A DNA stretch of 47,338 bases from positions 1-47,338 of the forward strand of contig CALKNK010000035.1 in assembly GCA_938091165.1 (NCBI GenBank). Reading direction: 5' to 3'. The stretch comes from an uncultured Ilumatobacter sp. Its GTDB lineage: Bacteria > Actinomycetota > Acidimicrobiia > Acidimicrobiales > Ilumatobacteraceae. Made by a program: the position numbers and the translations under genes. Numbering within the stretch: the first letter of the stretch is position 1; each line of letters opens with the position of its first letter. The notes under the pieces were generated by a model. It did not search any database. It saw nothing but the letters and a program-made list of their open reading frames with translations, and was not told the DNA's origin. Below are positions 1 to 8,989 of the stretch, one piece after another.

Positions 1-1074
1 GATCCGATGGACGCAATGGGAGACCTCACCCGAGGCACTGGTAACACACATGTGCTTGCGCACAACGGCGAATTGCTTTGTCTAGAAGAGGGGCACTGGC
101 CTTGGCGAGCGGACAGCAACCTCAACACACTTGGTGTGCAGAACTATGGCGGTGCGCTCACCAGCCCGATGACGGCCCATCCGAAGGTATGCCCGATCAC
201 GGGCGAGCTCATCGCATTCAGCTACCTCAACTACGAAGCACCGTTCCTCAAGTACATCCGAGTCAGCCCTGATGGTGAACTGGTGCAGTTTGAGGGCATT
301 GACTTGCCGAATATCGTGATGATGCACGACTTCAACGTCACGCGGAACTATGTCGTTTTTATGGATCTCCCCGTGTGCTTCGACCTTGCGGAACTCGAAA
401 CGGGCCTGCCGTTTAAATTCAACCGCGATGCTGGTGCCCGCCTCGGCGTGATGCCTCGCACGGGCACCAATGCTGACGTACGTTGGTTTGAGATCGATCC
501 GTGCTACGTGTTTCATCCGGTCAATGCTCATGAAGAGGGCAGCACGATCGTTCTCAACGTGTCGCGTCAGGACGAAGCGTTTGGTTCAGGCAACGATGAT
601 TACGCTGAAGTCGGTCGCTTGTGGCGTTGGGAGATTGACCTCAACGCAGGCACGGTCACCGAGACCCAGGTCGATGACCGACCGGGTGACTTTGGTCGTG
701 TCGATGACCGGCGTGTTGGTCTCCATGCACGGTATGGCTATTTGATGGCCCTCGCTGGCGAAGGTAACGCGGAGGAACCGGTGTACGGCTCGGCACTCTG
801 GAAGTACGACTTGCAGACCGGCGCATGTACAGAGCACCAACTCGGTGATGGAGTCCGCGGTGCTGAACCTGTTTTCGCCCCAGCGGCATCTGACGCCGAG
901 GAAGACGAGGGCTGGGTTATCAGCCTGTCCCACGACACGACTTCTGATCAGTCTCGGCTATTGATCATTGACTCGCAGGATTTCTCGGCGCCGCCGGTGG
1001 CGACCGTTCACCTGCCGCGACGAGTGCCGTACGGTGCTCACGGCAGCTGGGTTCCGGACTCGGTCATGTCGTGA
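1..1074 (+). CDS. carotenoid oxygenase family protein (5' partial)
   Basis: The reading frame is open from the window edge and the in-frame ATG at position 7 is probably internal, so the N-terminal part of the gene lies outside the window. The visible 357 residues match the C-terminal two-thirds of the RPE65/CCD carotenoid cleavage dioxygenase family, which cleaves C=C bonds of carotenoids, apocarotenoids or stilbenes with a non-haem iron held by four His. Conserved His contexts are visible: TAHPK (about residue 57), MMHDFNVT (about 105), the C-terminal VPYGAHGSWVP and a His near CYVFHPVNA. The stop codon overlaps the start region of the following transporter lipoprotein gene (GTG ATG ATG at 1071-1079), so the two are probably co-transcribed. 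The natural substrate cannot be read from the sequence. Confidence 0.85.
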   Translation, partial: DPMDAMGDLTRGTGNTHVLAHNGELLCLEEGHWPWRADSNLNTLGVQNYGGALTSPMTAHPKVCPITGELIAFSYLNYEAPFLKYIRVSPDGELVQFEGIDLPNIVMMHDFNVTRNYVVFMDLPVCFDLAELETGLPFKFNRDAGARLGVMPRTGTNADVRWFEIDPCYVFHPVNAHEEGSTIVLNVSRQDEAFGSGNDDYAEVGRLWRWEIDLNAGTVTETQVDDRPGDFGRVDDRRVGLHARYGYLMALAGEGNAEEPVYGSALWKYDLQTGACTEHQLGDGVRGAEPVFAPAASDAEEDEGWVISLSHDTTSDQSRLLIIDSQDFSAPPVATVHLPRRVPYGAHGSWVPDSVMS

Positions 1075-2474
1075 TGATGAGCAATCGCTCGCTGGCCCTC
1101 TCAGTCGTTGTCGTTGGCCTTATTGCATGCTCGTGCTCCAGCGGGCCCGGTGACGGCTCATCGTCTCCCGACGCCGGTGCCTCGACGATCGACGGATCCG
1201 CAACGCTCAAAGAGTCGGGTGACGACAACAGCGTCGACGATGCTGTTGAGGAGGCCGCTCCCGACACGGCAGCGCCGGCAGAAACTGATCCCGACGACAC
1301 TGCAGGTGAATCCGAACGCGACAGTAGCGGCGAGTTCGGTCCAGCCGACTTCCAGTCGCTCGGTCCGGCTGCTGGTGACCCAATTGTCATTGGGATGGTC
1401 AACACCGAAGGGACCCCAGGCCTCGACTTTCCCGAGATGAGAACTGATACCGACCTCGCTGTTACCTACCTCAACGAACACGGTGGAATGGGTGGTCGAC
1501 CAGTGCAGATTGAGCACTGTGCAGCGGCCGGGTCCCCCGAGACCTCACAGGCATGCGCGCAGGAGTTGAGTGGTAAGGGCGTTGATTTTGTCATGCTCGG
1601 ACTCGACCTGTTCCCGGGCTATGAAACGTTCGCTGCATCCGGGATCCCGGTCTTTGGAGCGTTGCCGATCCTCCCGCCTGACTACACCGCTGAAGCGCTA
1701 TTCCTCACCGGCGGTAATGCAACCACGATGGCCGCGATTGCGGCTCTCGCCGTTGAGCATTACCGAGCCTCCACGGTCGGAGTCATCAGCGCTGACAGTG
1801 CTGGAGGCAACAGTTCTGAGGCGGCGCTCACTGGTGCGCTCGACAAGGCTGGCCTCTCCTATGTGTCGATTAAGGGTGGCGCAGTCGAGACCGACGCCGG
1901 ATTCCAAGGCCTAATTCGCGAAGCGAACAGTGACGAACCTGACGTGCTCGTCTCGTTGTACGACGACGCCGGCTGTATCGGTGCGGTGCGCGGTCGAGTC
2001 CTGCTTGGCATTGACACGCCAATGATCTCGACTGCTATCTGCGGAAGTGCCGACGTCATCGACGTTGTCGGTGATGACGCCATCGGTTGGAATTATGTCG
2101 GCGTCGGTTCACCTGCGGGCACGCCCGCGTCAGAGGCCTTCGCTGAGCTTCTCCAGCCCGAGTATGGCGAGGCGTCGTCGACATCACTCGGACTCGGAGC
2201 GCTTGGTATCGGTCAGATGATGACCCTTGCGCGTGTCGCCAACGCAGTGGCGGCTGAAGGCGGTGAGGTGACGGGCCAAGCGATTTATGACCGCCTCAGC
2301 ACGTCGACAGACCTACAGAACTTTCCCAACGACAACGTGCTGTCGTGCGGCTTGTCGGAGTCTTATCCGAGCGTGTGCAGCTTTCAGTTCCCGATCGGAG
2401 AGTATTTGGCCGGTGGGGAGATCCAAACTGTGCCCGGCTTCGAAGCGATCTCGGTCGTCGACTACCTGCCCTGA
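1071..2474 (+). CDS. branched-chain amino acid-type ABC transporter substrate-binding lipoprotein
   Basis: This 467-residue protein begins with a lipoprotein signal peptide (hydrophobic stretch to about residue 19, lipobox LIAC, then CSSGPGDG). A long acidic Ser/Asp/Glu-rich linker (about residues 22-95) tethers the binding domain to the membrane. The core starts with DPIVIGMVNTEG and has the two-lobed type I periplasmic-binding-protein fold of the LivJ/AmiC family, with DLAVTYLNEHGGMGGRPV typical of the first lobe. It should bind a small amphipathic solute and deliver it to the permease encoded just downstream (48-bp gap). Three starts (GTG 1071, ATG 1074, ATG 1077) are equally possible. Family assignment is firm; the ligand is unknown, as this family binds amino acids, amides, urea and aromatic acids. 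Confidence 0.88.
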   Translation: MMMSNRSLALSVVVVGLIACSCSSGPGDGSSSPDAGASTIDGSATLKESGDDNSVDDAVEEAAPDTAAPAETDPDDTAGESERDSSGEFGPADFQSLGPAAGDPIVIGMVNTEGTPGLDFPEMRTDTDLAVTYLNEHGGMGGRPVQIEHCAAAGSPETSQACAQELSGKGVDFVMLGLDLFPGYETFAASGIPVFGALPILPPDYTAEALFLTGGNATTMAAIAALAVEHYRASTVGVISADSAGGNSSEAALTGALDKAGLSYVSIKGGAVETDAGFQGLIREANSDEPDVLVSLYDDAGCIGAVRGRVLLGIDTPMISTAICGSADVIDVVGDDAIGWNYVGVGSPAGTPASEAFAELLQPEYGEASSTSLGLGALGIGQMMTLARVANAVAAEGGEVTGQAIYDRLSTSTDLQNFPNDNVLSCGLSESYPSVCSFQFPIGEYLAGGEIQTVPGFEAISVVDYLP

Positions 2475-2522
2475 CTGGCCACATCTTGGTGATGTTGAAG
2501 AGATTATGGATGTGGCGCGAGC

Positions 2523-4484
2523 ATGACTGACTACCTCTTCTTCATGCTTCTCGGAAGCACGGCGGGAGCCATCATCGCAGGCTTCGGCTTGGGTTTACTC
2601 GTCACGCATCAGGGCTCGGGTGTGGTGAACTTCTCCTTTGGCGCAATGGCCACGTGGGCGGGCTACGTCTACGCGGACCTCCGCCGCGGTGCGTATCCAT
2701 TCCCGATCCCCGGCCTACCCGAGCGCTATCACTTCGCACAAGATGTCGGATTCTGGCCTGCGATGCTGCTGGCATTACTGACGGCGGCAGGGCTTGGCTT
2801 ACTGCTTCACCTCGTCGTCTTTCGGCCACTCGCGCAAGCGCCGGCACTCGCGAACATCGTCGCCAGCATCGGCGTGGTCATTGTTGTTATTTCGCTGATC
2901 GATCGACGCTTCACGGACAACGCAGGATTGCGTGTCGGACCGATCTTGCCGCGCGAGCCGGTGACGATCATGGCTGACGTCACTGTCCCACGTGACGGGC
3001 TCTGGCTTGCAGCGCTGGTGATCGTCATCGCTGCAGCGCTGTGGATCATCCAGCGCTTTACCCGAGTGGGCCTCGTCGTCCGAGCTGCAGCCGAGAACGA
3101 AAAAGGAGCAGTACTTCTCGGCTATTCGCCTGCACTGCTCGCTTCAGCAACTTTCGTTGGAGCATCTGTGCTGGGGGCGTTCATAGTGATCATGGCGTCA
3201 CCGATGATTCAGCTCTCCTCAACGGTTTTCACCTTTGCGTTTCTCATCCCTGCACTCGGTGCAGCAATGGTCGGGCGGTTTTGTTCGATTTGGCCGACGG
3301 TCATCACCGGGTTGGCGATCGGAATGGCGCAGTCGTCGTTTACGAAGTTCCAGGGTGACTTCAGCTGGTTCCCACAGTACGGGGCGCGCGACGGATTGCC
3401 GTTCATCATCATCATCGGCGCAATGATCTTGCTCGGCGAGAGGCTGCCCGACCGATCGGCCGTTTCGACGTGGACGCTCCCGGCAGTGCCTGCCGCAAAG
3501 GTCAACGTGCTGACGGTCGTCGTTCCGATAGCAACGGCGGCGGCGGCCCTGTTGTTGTTAGGACCGCTGTGGCGGGGAGCAATCATGACGTCCTTGATCG
3601 GTATCGTTCTTGCGCTGTCACTTGTTGTGCTCACTGGTTTCGGTGGTCAGACATCGCTGGCCCAGATGGCTTTCGCTGGCGTCTCTGGATTCTCGCTCTC
3701 GAAGTTTGCGATCGAATGGAACGTGCCGTTTCCGATTGCCCCGATTTTGGCGTCGCTCGTCGCAACGATGTTCGGGGTAGCCGTCGGCCTGCCCGCACTG
3801 CGGGTGCGCGGTACCAACCTGGCCATAGTCACGCTGGCAGGTGGAGTCGCCATCACCGAGTTCGTCTTCAAGAACCCGAAGTACGTAGGCGATGCGTCGA
3901 CCGGCGGAGCCCAGATCCCGAATCCTGAATTGTTTGGCTGGGACCTGGGCTTGATCTTGGGAGACCAGGCTTCGCGGCCGATCTTCGGCATCTTCTTGCT
4001 GTTGATTGCGTCGATCCTTGCCCTCGCCGTGTCGAATATCCAACGCAGCAGCTCTGGCCGTCGCATGTTGGCGGTGCGATCCAACGAGCGAGCTGCGAGC
4101 GCCGCAGGCATTAATGTCGCACGGGTGAAGCTGCAGGTCTTCGCTATCTCGTCGTTCATCGCCGGCCTCGGTGGTTGTCTCATTGCCTATCGGTTTGGCA
4201 GCGTGTCGGAGTCGTCGTTCGGCACGATCGCGTCGCTCACCGTGCTCGCCGTCGCCTACCTTGGCGGCATCACTTGTGTGAGTGGCGCCGTGACCGCTGG
4301 TTTGCTAGCGACATCAGGCGTTGCTTTTTACGCTCTATCCCAGGCAACAGGCAGCGTTGGCCAGTGGGAAGCGCTGATCGGCGGCGTGTTGTTGATCGTG
4401 ATGGCGGTATCGAACCCTGAGGGGATCGCTGGCGGTATCCGGGCTCGGTTCGCCGCTCGTGGTTCCGCAGGGGTGATTGCCTAA
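2523..4484 (+). CDS. fused LivH-LivM branched-chain amino acid ABC permease
   Basis: A single 653-residue membrane protein joins the two permease halves that are usually separate genes. The N-terminal half (about 1-300) is LivH-like, with GSGVVNFSFGAMATWAGYVYA and an EAA-like cytoplasmic loop around RAAAENEKGAVLLGYSP. The C-terminal half (about 330-650) is LivM-like, with LTGFGGQTSLAQMAFAGVSG and the loop RSNERAASAAGINVARVKL. Each half contains about eight hydrophobic segments. It should form the whole transmembrane channel of the importer. The stop overlaps the next gene as TAATG at 4482-4486, which indicates translational coupling to the LivG-type ATPase. Confidence 0.9.
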   Translation: MTDYLFFMLLGSTAGAIIAGFGLGLLVTHQGSGVVNFSFGAMATWAGYVYADLRRGAYPFPIPGLPERYHFAQDVGFWPAMLLALLTAAGLGLLLHLVVFRPLAQAPALANIVASIGVVIVVISLIDRRFTDNAGLRVGPILPREPVTIMADVTVPRDGLWLAALVIVIAAALWIIQRFTRVGLVVRAAAENEKGAVLLGYSPALLASATFVGASVLGAFIVIMASPMIQLSSTVFTFAFLIPALGAAMVGRFCSIWPTVITGLAIGMAQSSFTKFQGDFSWFPQYGARDGLPFIIIIGAMILLGERLPDRSAVSTWTLPAVPAAKVNVLTVVVPIATAAAALLLLGPLWRGAIMTSLIGIVLALSLVVLTGFGGQTSLAQMAFAGVSGFSLSKFAIEWNVPFPIAPILASLVATMFGVAVGLPALRVRGTNLAIVTLAGGVAITEFVFKNPKYVGDASTGGAQIPNPELFGWDLGLILGDQASRPIFGIFLLLIASILALAVSNIQRSSSGRRMLAVRSNERAASAAGINVARVKLQVFAISSFIAGLGGCLIAYRFGSVSESSFGTIASLTVLAVAYLGGITCVSGAVTAGLLATSGVAFYALSQATGSVGQWEALIGGVLLIVMAVSNPEGIAGGIRARFAARGSAGVIA

Positions 4485-5251
4485 TGGCACTACTTGAGGC
4501 GCGTGGCGTAACCGTGACCTACGGCGGCGTGCGCGCGAACAATGCGATCAATCTCGACTGTGCCGAAGGGGCACTTGTGGGCCTTATCGGCCCAAACGGA
4601 GCAGGCAAGACCACATTCATTGATGCAATCACCGGTTATACCCCCGCATCTGAAGGGTCGGTCACCTTCGACGGTCGAGATATCACGCGGGCCAGTCCAA
4701 GCACCCGTGCACGAGCGGGTCTCACGCGTACTTTTCAGTCGCTTGAACTGTTTGAAGATCTCACGGTGCGCGACAACCTGCTCGCCGCAGCCGAATGGCC
4801 CACCTGGCACGCCCTGTTCATCGACGTTGTCGCACCCCGTCGACGCGCAGCGCAAGCAGCTGACCGCGTGGATCAAATTCTCGACATGATGGACCTTGCC
4901 GGCCTGGCAGATCGCCTGCCGGCCGAACTCAGCCACGGGAGGCGTCGCTTGATCAGCGTGGCGCGCGCGTTTGCTGCTGCCCCCCGGCTTGTTCTGCTTG
5001 ATGAGCCCGCCGCTGGGCTTGACACCGACGAAAGCAGGGCGCTTGGTGTGCTGCTGCGCGAGGTCGTTGACGATGGCACGGCGCTGCTGCTTGTCGACCA
5101 CGACATGGGCCTGATACTTGATGTCTGCGACCACATCAACGTGATTGACTTCGGCTCGGTCATTGCGAGTGCATCTCCGACAGCAATACGAAATGATCCC
5201 GCAGTAATTGAGGCATACCTCGGCACCCAACACAAAGATTGCAGCCGATGA
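4484..5251 (+). CDS. livG: ABC transporter ATP-binding protein, LivG type
   Basis: A 255-residue cytoplasmic ATPase subunit of the importer. Walker A is GPNGAGKTT (about residue 36), Walker B is LVLLDEPAAGL, and the H-loop is LLLVDHDMGLIL. The long insertion after Walker A and the text LTRTFQSLELFEDLTVRDNLL are typical of LivG. The ABC signature reads LSHGRRRLISVARA; LivG proteins usually have LSYGxxR here, so His replaces the aromatic residue. The 3' end overlaps the LivF gene by ATGA. Confidence 0.9.
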   Translation: MALLEARGVTVTYGGVRANNAINLDCAEGALVGLIGPNGAGKTTFIDAITGYTPASEGSVTFDGRDITRASPSTRARAGLTRTFQSLELFEDLTVRDNLLAAAEWPTWHALFIDVVAPRRRAAQAADRVDQILDMMDLAGLADRLPAELSHGRRRLISVARAFAAAPRLVLLDEPAAGLDTDESRALGVLLREVVDDGTALLLVDHDMGLILDVCDHINVIDFGSVIASASPTAIRNDPAVIEAYLGTQHKDCSR

Positions 5252-5964
5252 CGGCACAGCCGGTGATCAATGTCGAGGGCTTGTCGGCTGGCTATGGGGG
5301 TGTCCCGATCGTTCGCAACCTGTCCCTGACTGTCGGTGCAGGTGAGGTAGTGGCACTTCTCGGCCCGAACGGCGCCGGTAAAACCACCACCTTGCTGACG
5401 CTCTCAGGCCTCCTCGCACCCATTGCGGGCCAAGTGGATGTACTCGGCGCAACAATCCTCGGTGTGCGGCCGCACCTTCTTCCTCGACGTGGAGTGGCGC
5501 ACGTTCCCGAGGACCGTTCGCTGTTCTTCGACTTAACAGTAGAGGAGAACATTCGCCTCGGCTCCACCGGCGATCGAACAACGCGGCGCGACGCACGTGA
5601 CCGTGCGCTCACACTATTTCCGGCCCTGCAGCCGCTGGCTCGCCGCAAAGCCGGGTTGCTGTCTGGCGGCGAGCAGCAGATGCTGGCGATGTCACGATCG
5701 TTGGCGTCTGAACCCAAGGTGCTGCTTGTGGACGAACTCAGTTTGGGGCTTGCGCCCATCATCGTCGAGCAGTTATTGCTGATCGTTCGCAACATCGCCG
5801 ATGAGACCGGGTGCGGAGTTCTGATTGTCGAACAGCATGTACATATGGCCCTTGAGATTGCGGACCGTGGTTATGTATTAGGCAATGGAAAGCTGCGTCT
5901 TGAAGGTCAGGCCAGCGATCTCGCTGCGAATCGCAGCCTCCTTGAGGAGACCTACCTGGGCTGA
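5248..5964 (+). CDS. livF: ABC transporter ATP-binding protein, LivF type
   Basis: The second ATPase of the importer, about 238 residues. Walker A is GPNGAGKTTT, the signature is LLSGGEQQMLAMSRSLA, Walker B is VLLVDELSLGLAP and the H-loop is VLIVEQHVHMALE, all characteristic of LivF. A TTG at 5239 is in frame, but ATG 5248 gives the classic ATGA overlap with livG and is preferred. This is the last gene of the transport operon; a perfect 9-bp hairpin begins at its stop codon. Confidence 0.9.
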   Translation: MTAQPVINVEGLSAGYGGVPIVRNLSLTVGAGEVVALLGPNGAGKTTTLLTLSGLLAPIAGQVDVLGATILGVRPHLLPRRGVAHVPEDRSLFFDLTVEENIRLGSTGDRTTRRDARDRALTLFPALQPLARRKAGLLSGGEQQMLAMSRSLASEPKVLLVDELSLGLAPIIVEQLLLIVRNIADETGCGVLIVEQHVHMALEIADRGYVLGNGKLRLEGQASDLAANRSLLEETYLG

Positions 5965-5983
5965 CCGGGGCCCGCCCGGTCAG
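5961..5983 (+). terminator. stem-loop at the end of the ABC transporter operon
   Basis: A perfect 9-bp inverted repeat, CTGACCGGG / CCCGGTCAG, with a 5-nt loop, overlaps the livF stop codon. It is followed only by TTG and not by a U-tract, so it may be a weak intrinsic terminator or an mRNA 3'-end stabiliser. Confidence 0.5.
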
Positions 5984-6219
5984 TTGCCGGTGCACTCCAT
6001 GCAGTGGACATCATCCGGAACGCTGTCGCTGACTAAGAGGCTCATTCAATCCATCAGCTTCGCGTCTCCTAATTCAAAATCGTAGACGAGGTCAAAGCCC
6101 ATGAGCGTGTGCTTCGAATCGGCGGCGACGGCCCAATATCAGGCCATAGGAGTATCCCGATGTGGAGGGAAGACTTTGGCGAAGTCGGCCTGCGATCAAG
6201 TGATCAGGCAACATGTCAC
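5984..6219. other. intergenic region before the nitroreductase gene
   Basis: About 236 bp with no convincing gene. The nitroreductase frame extends upstream to 6109, but the residues encoded there (to 6219) do not resemble the family. The region must hold the promoter for the nitroreductase gene; I could not pick a confident -10/-35 pair. Confidence 0.4.
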
Positions 6220-6870
6220 ATGGACTTTGATCTTGCCCAGACTGACGTACTGCTTTCAACGACGCGTGCAGTGCGCAAGCGCCTCGACTTTGATCGCGAG
6301 GTGACGGACGATGTACTGCTTGAGTGCCTACAGCTGGCGGTTCAGGCGCCAACCGGCTCGAACCAGCAGGGATGGCGATGGATGATCATCCGCGACGCTG
6401 AGAAGAAAGAAGCACTCGCCAAGCTCTACCGCGACGCCGGCGGCGAATATCTTGCCGCCGCGGCCGATGCGGCGGATAGCGGTACGCAGCAAGGACGCGT
6501 TATCGATTCGGCGAACTTCCTTGCGCAAAAGCTCGGTGAAGTACCCGTGCTCATGATTCCCTTAATCGTCGGCCGTTTGACCGACAACAGTGCCAACAGC
6601 GCGGCAGGTCTGATGGGCTCGATCATGCCTGCGATGTGGAGCTTCCAGCTCGCTCTCCGTAGCCGCGGACTTGGTAGCTGCTTGACCACGCTGCACCTTG
6701 GCAAGGAAGCCGAAGCCGCCGAACTGCTCGGCATTCCCGATCACATGACCCAAGCCGGACTCCTGCCAGTCGCCTACACACGGGGTACCGACTTCAAGCC
6801 GGCCAAGCGAGACGACGTCGCCAAGATCACCTACCTCGACACGTACAAAAACCCTATCCGTCCCCACTGA
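6220..6870 (+). CDS. nitroreductase family protein (FMN-dependent)
   Basis: A 216-residue member of the NADH oxidase/nitroreductase flavoprotein family. The N-terminal TTRAVRKRLDF gives the basic residues that bind the FMN phosphate, followed by APTGSNQQGWRW, the conserved Ser/Asn/Gln segment near the flavin. The C-terminal half has MPAMWSFQLALRSRGLGSC and LLGIPDHM, also typical. It should reduce nitro, quinone or enone substrates with NAD(P)H; the real substrate is unknown. ATG 6220 (MDFDLAQ) is chosen because the protein is then of usual length and the upstream in-frame residues are not conserved. It converges on the HAD gene with only 4 bp between stop codons. Confidence 0.82.
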   Translation: MDFDLAQTDVLLSTTRAVRKRLDFDREVTDDVLLECLQLAVQAPTGSNQQGWRWMIIRDAEKKEALAKLYRDAGGEYLAAAADAADSGTQQGRVIDSANFLAQKLGEVPVLMIPLIVGRLTDNSANSAAGLMGSIMPAMWSFQLALRSRGLGSCLTTLHLGKEAEAAELLGIPDHMTQAGLLPVAYTRGTDFKPAKRDDVAKITYLDTYKNPIRPH

Positions 6871-6874
6871 GCCG

Positions 6875-7666
6875 CTACTTCAGCAATCGTTCGAGGACGA
6901 TCGCAACGCCATCGGCCGTGTTGGGCGGCGCCACTTCGTTGGCTGCAGCGCGGACTCGGGGATCCGCATTGCCCATGGCCACACCCCGGCCTGCCCACTG
7001 GAGCATCGTGATGTCATTCCACTCGTCACCAAACGCAATGACATCGGCGGCACTGACGCCAAGTAGCTCGCAGACCCATTGCAAGCCTGCGCACTTGTCG
7101 ATCGCTACGGGGCCGATATCGATCGCGTCGGCGCCCATGTGCGTTGCAGCGAGCGTCTCGGGAAGCAGCGCCGGGGCCGCGCCCAGGAGCGCTGGCACCG
7201 ACATGTTGTCGTGGAAGGCGAAGAGCTTGAATACCTCGGTGCCGCCTAGCGCCAGGATGTCGTCGATTGGATCGGTGTCGACCACGGCAGGCATCCGTTC
7301 GGCAAAGCCGCGTTCGTGCGCCAGTCCCGCATCAGTCGCTACAGCGAAGCCGGTACCTGGTAGCCCTAGGCGGAAGGCCGCAACCGCTCGATGCGCCAGA
7401 TCGATGTCGAAGCCCGTCAGCCGGAGTAACTGTCCGTCGGGGAACGTGCCGATCATAGACCCGTTCGTGCCGACGACATGTGAGACCGAGGTGCCCAGTT
7501 GGTCAGCGAGGTGGGTAACGAGGTGGAGCGGCCGACCCGTGGCAATGACAACGTGATAACCGGCATCTGCCACGGCCTGCACGGAGGCAACGTTGCGTTC
7601 TGAAACGTTGCCTCTGGATGTGAGCAGGGTGCCGTCCAGGTCGAGCGCAATCAGCTTGGGAGTCAC
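6875..7666 (-). CDS. HAD superfamily hydrolase, Cof/YidA type
   Basis: A 263-residue cytoplasmic phosphatase of the Cof-type HAD-IIB group. Motif I is LIALDLDGTLLTS at the very N-terminus, motif II is VVIATGRP, and motif IV is AFGDEWNDITML. The cap region lies between motifs II and III. GTG at 7666 (VTPKLIALDLDG) is the likely start, because motif I should lie within the first 15 residues and the longer frame would run into the divergent aminotransferase gene. These enzymes dephosphorylate sugar phosphates, nucleotides or flavin precursors; specificity is not predictable here. Confidence 0.82.
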   Translation of the reverse strand: MTPKLIALDLDGTLLTSRGNVSERNVASVQAVADAGYHVVIATGRPLHLVTHLADQLGTSVSHVVGTNGSMIGTFPDGQLLRLTGFDIDLAHRAVAAFRLGLPGTGFAVATDAGLAHERGFAERMPAVVDTDPIDDILALGGTEVFKLFAFHDNMSVPALLGAAPALLPETLAATHMGADAIDIGPVAIDKCAGLQWVCELLGVSAADVIAFGDEWNDITMLQWAGRGVAMGNADPRVRAAANEVAPPNTADGVAIVLERLLK

Positions 7667-7773
7667 ATTGCCACGGTACTGATCACGTTGACACAACACC
7701 TTGGAGTGCCCGACGTTAAGGCCCCGACGGCCACGCTGATCGACCGGTGAACGCAGAGAGCTAGCGTTCAGAA

Positions 7774-8958
7774 ATGAACGCATTCGCAGACGGTCTTTTG
7801 ACAGTCAGCAAAGAGCGGGCGCGAGCGCGGGTCGGTATCAAGTGGACGAAACACAGCGTCGACGTCATTCCGTCATTCGTGGCAGACATGGACTTCGACC
7901 CTCCCCAATCCATTCTCAACGCCATTCAAGGCAACGTCGAGCGCGGCGACTTGGGCTATGGGCCTTTCTCAGCTGAGCTGGCCCCCGCATATGCCGACTG
8001 GCAGGAACGCCAGCACGGCTGGCGCCCGGACGAGCGTCAGATTCGACCGTTTACCAGTGCGCTGCACGCCCTCGAGGTCGCTCTCTGGAACACGACTGAA
8101 CGCGGTGACGGAGTCATTGTCTTCACTCCGATTTACTACCCGTTTCTCGACGCCATCGCCGACAGTGGCCGACGTCGCATTGACTGTCCACTCGATCCCA
8201 ACGGATGGCGTCTCGACCCAGCGCGTCTCGAGGGCGTCATCGACGCCACGACCAAGGTGATCCTCTTTTGCAACCCGCACAACCCGACCGGACGCGTTTT
8301 CGATGCAGAAGAGGTTGCGGCGGTCGCTGACGTCGCCGAACGTCACAACCTGCTCGTAATCACCGACGAGATCTGGGGCGAGTTGCTGCACCCTGGCGCA
8401 GTACACCGCCCTCTCGCGATTTGTGACGAGAGATTTGCCGGTCGGCTTGTCACGCTTGGGTCCGCCAGCAAGACGTTCAACATCGCCGGCTTGCGTACCG
8501 CTGTCGCACACGTTGATCACGAGCCCCTACTGTCCGCACTCGGATCGATGGCTGGTCATCAACAGGGCTCGCCCAGCTCACTTGGTATCATCGGCACGCT
8601 GACTGCGTGGACGGAGTGCGACGAGTGGATGCGCGCCGCGCAACGGACGATCACCGCTCGCCGCGATCAGCTCACGCGGCGTCTCGCTGCTGACGCCCCA
8701 ACGATTGGATACCGCGCACCAGAAGCGACTTATCTCGCCTGGCTTGACTTCACCGAAGTGGCTGCTGGTGCTGTGGGTATCAGTTTGGGTGATGATCCGG
8801 CGGAGTACTTGCTCAAACATGCTGGGGTTGCACTATCGAACGGCCCGAAGTTCGGCACCGAGGGAGTGGGCGTCGCTCGACTCAACTTCGCCACGTCAGA
8901 ACAGATACTTGATGACGCGATCGACCGAATCGTGCGCACCATTGACCAAGACCATTGA
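7774..8958 (+). CDS. MalY/PatB-type PLP-dependent aminotransferase (C-S beta-lyase)
   Basis: A 394-residue fold-type I PLP enzyme. The N-terminal VGIKWTKHSVDVIPSFVADMDF is characteristic of the MalY/PatB cystathionine beta-lyase group (usual WxxY/ADMDF region). The cofactor elements are FCNPHNPTGRVF, ITDEIWGEL and the Schiff-base Lys in GSASKTFNIAGL, with the carboxylate-binding Arg in VARLNFA near the C-terminus. The expected reaction is cleavage of C-S bonds of cystathionine or S-alkyl cysteines to pyruvate, ammonia and a thiol. It is followed after 31 bp by a DUF169 gene and is probably co-transcribed with it. Confidence 0.85.
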   Translation: MNAFADGLLTVSKERARARVGIKWTKHSVDVIPSFVADMDFDPPQSILNAIQGNVERGDLGYGPFSAELAPAYADWQERQHGWRPDERQIRPFTSALHALEVALWNTTERGDGVIVFTPIYYPFLDAIADSGRRRIDCPLDPNGWRLDPARLEGVIDATTKVILFCNPHNPTGRVFDAEEVAAVADVAERHNLLVITDEIWGELLHPGAVHRPLAICDERFAGRLVTLGSASKTFNIAGLRTAVAHVDHEPLLSALGSMAGHQQGSPSSLGIIGTLTAWTECDEWMRAAQRTITARRDQLTRRLAADAPTIGYRAPEATYLAWLDFTEVAAGAVGISLGDDPAEYLLKHAGVALSNGPKFGTEGVGVARLNFATSEQILDDAIDRIVRTIDQDH

Positions 8959-8989
8959 CCAACACGATCGACCAACTGGAGATATTCGC

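Noticed and set aside
4490..5257. Long minus-strand frame opposite livG
   Set aside because: It is an antisense shadow with no family motifs; the plus strand has complete ABC ATPase motifs.
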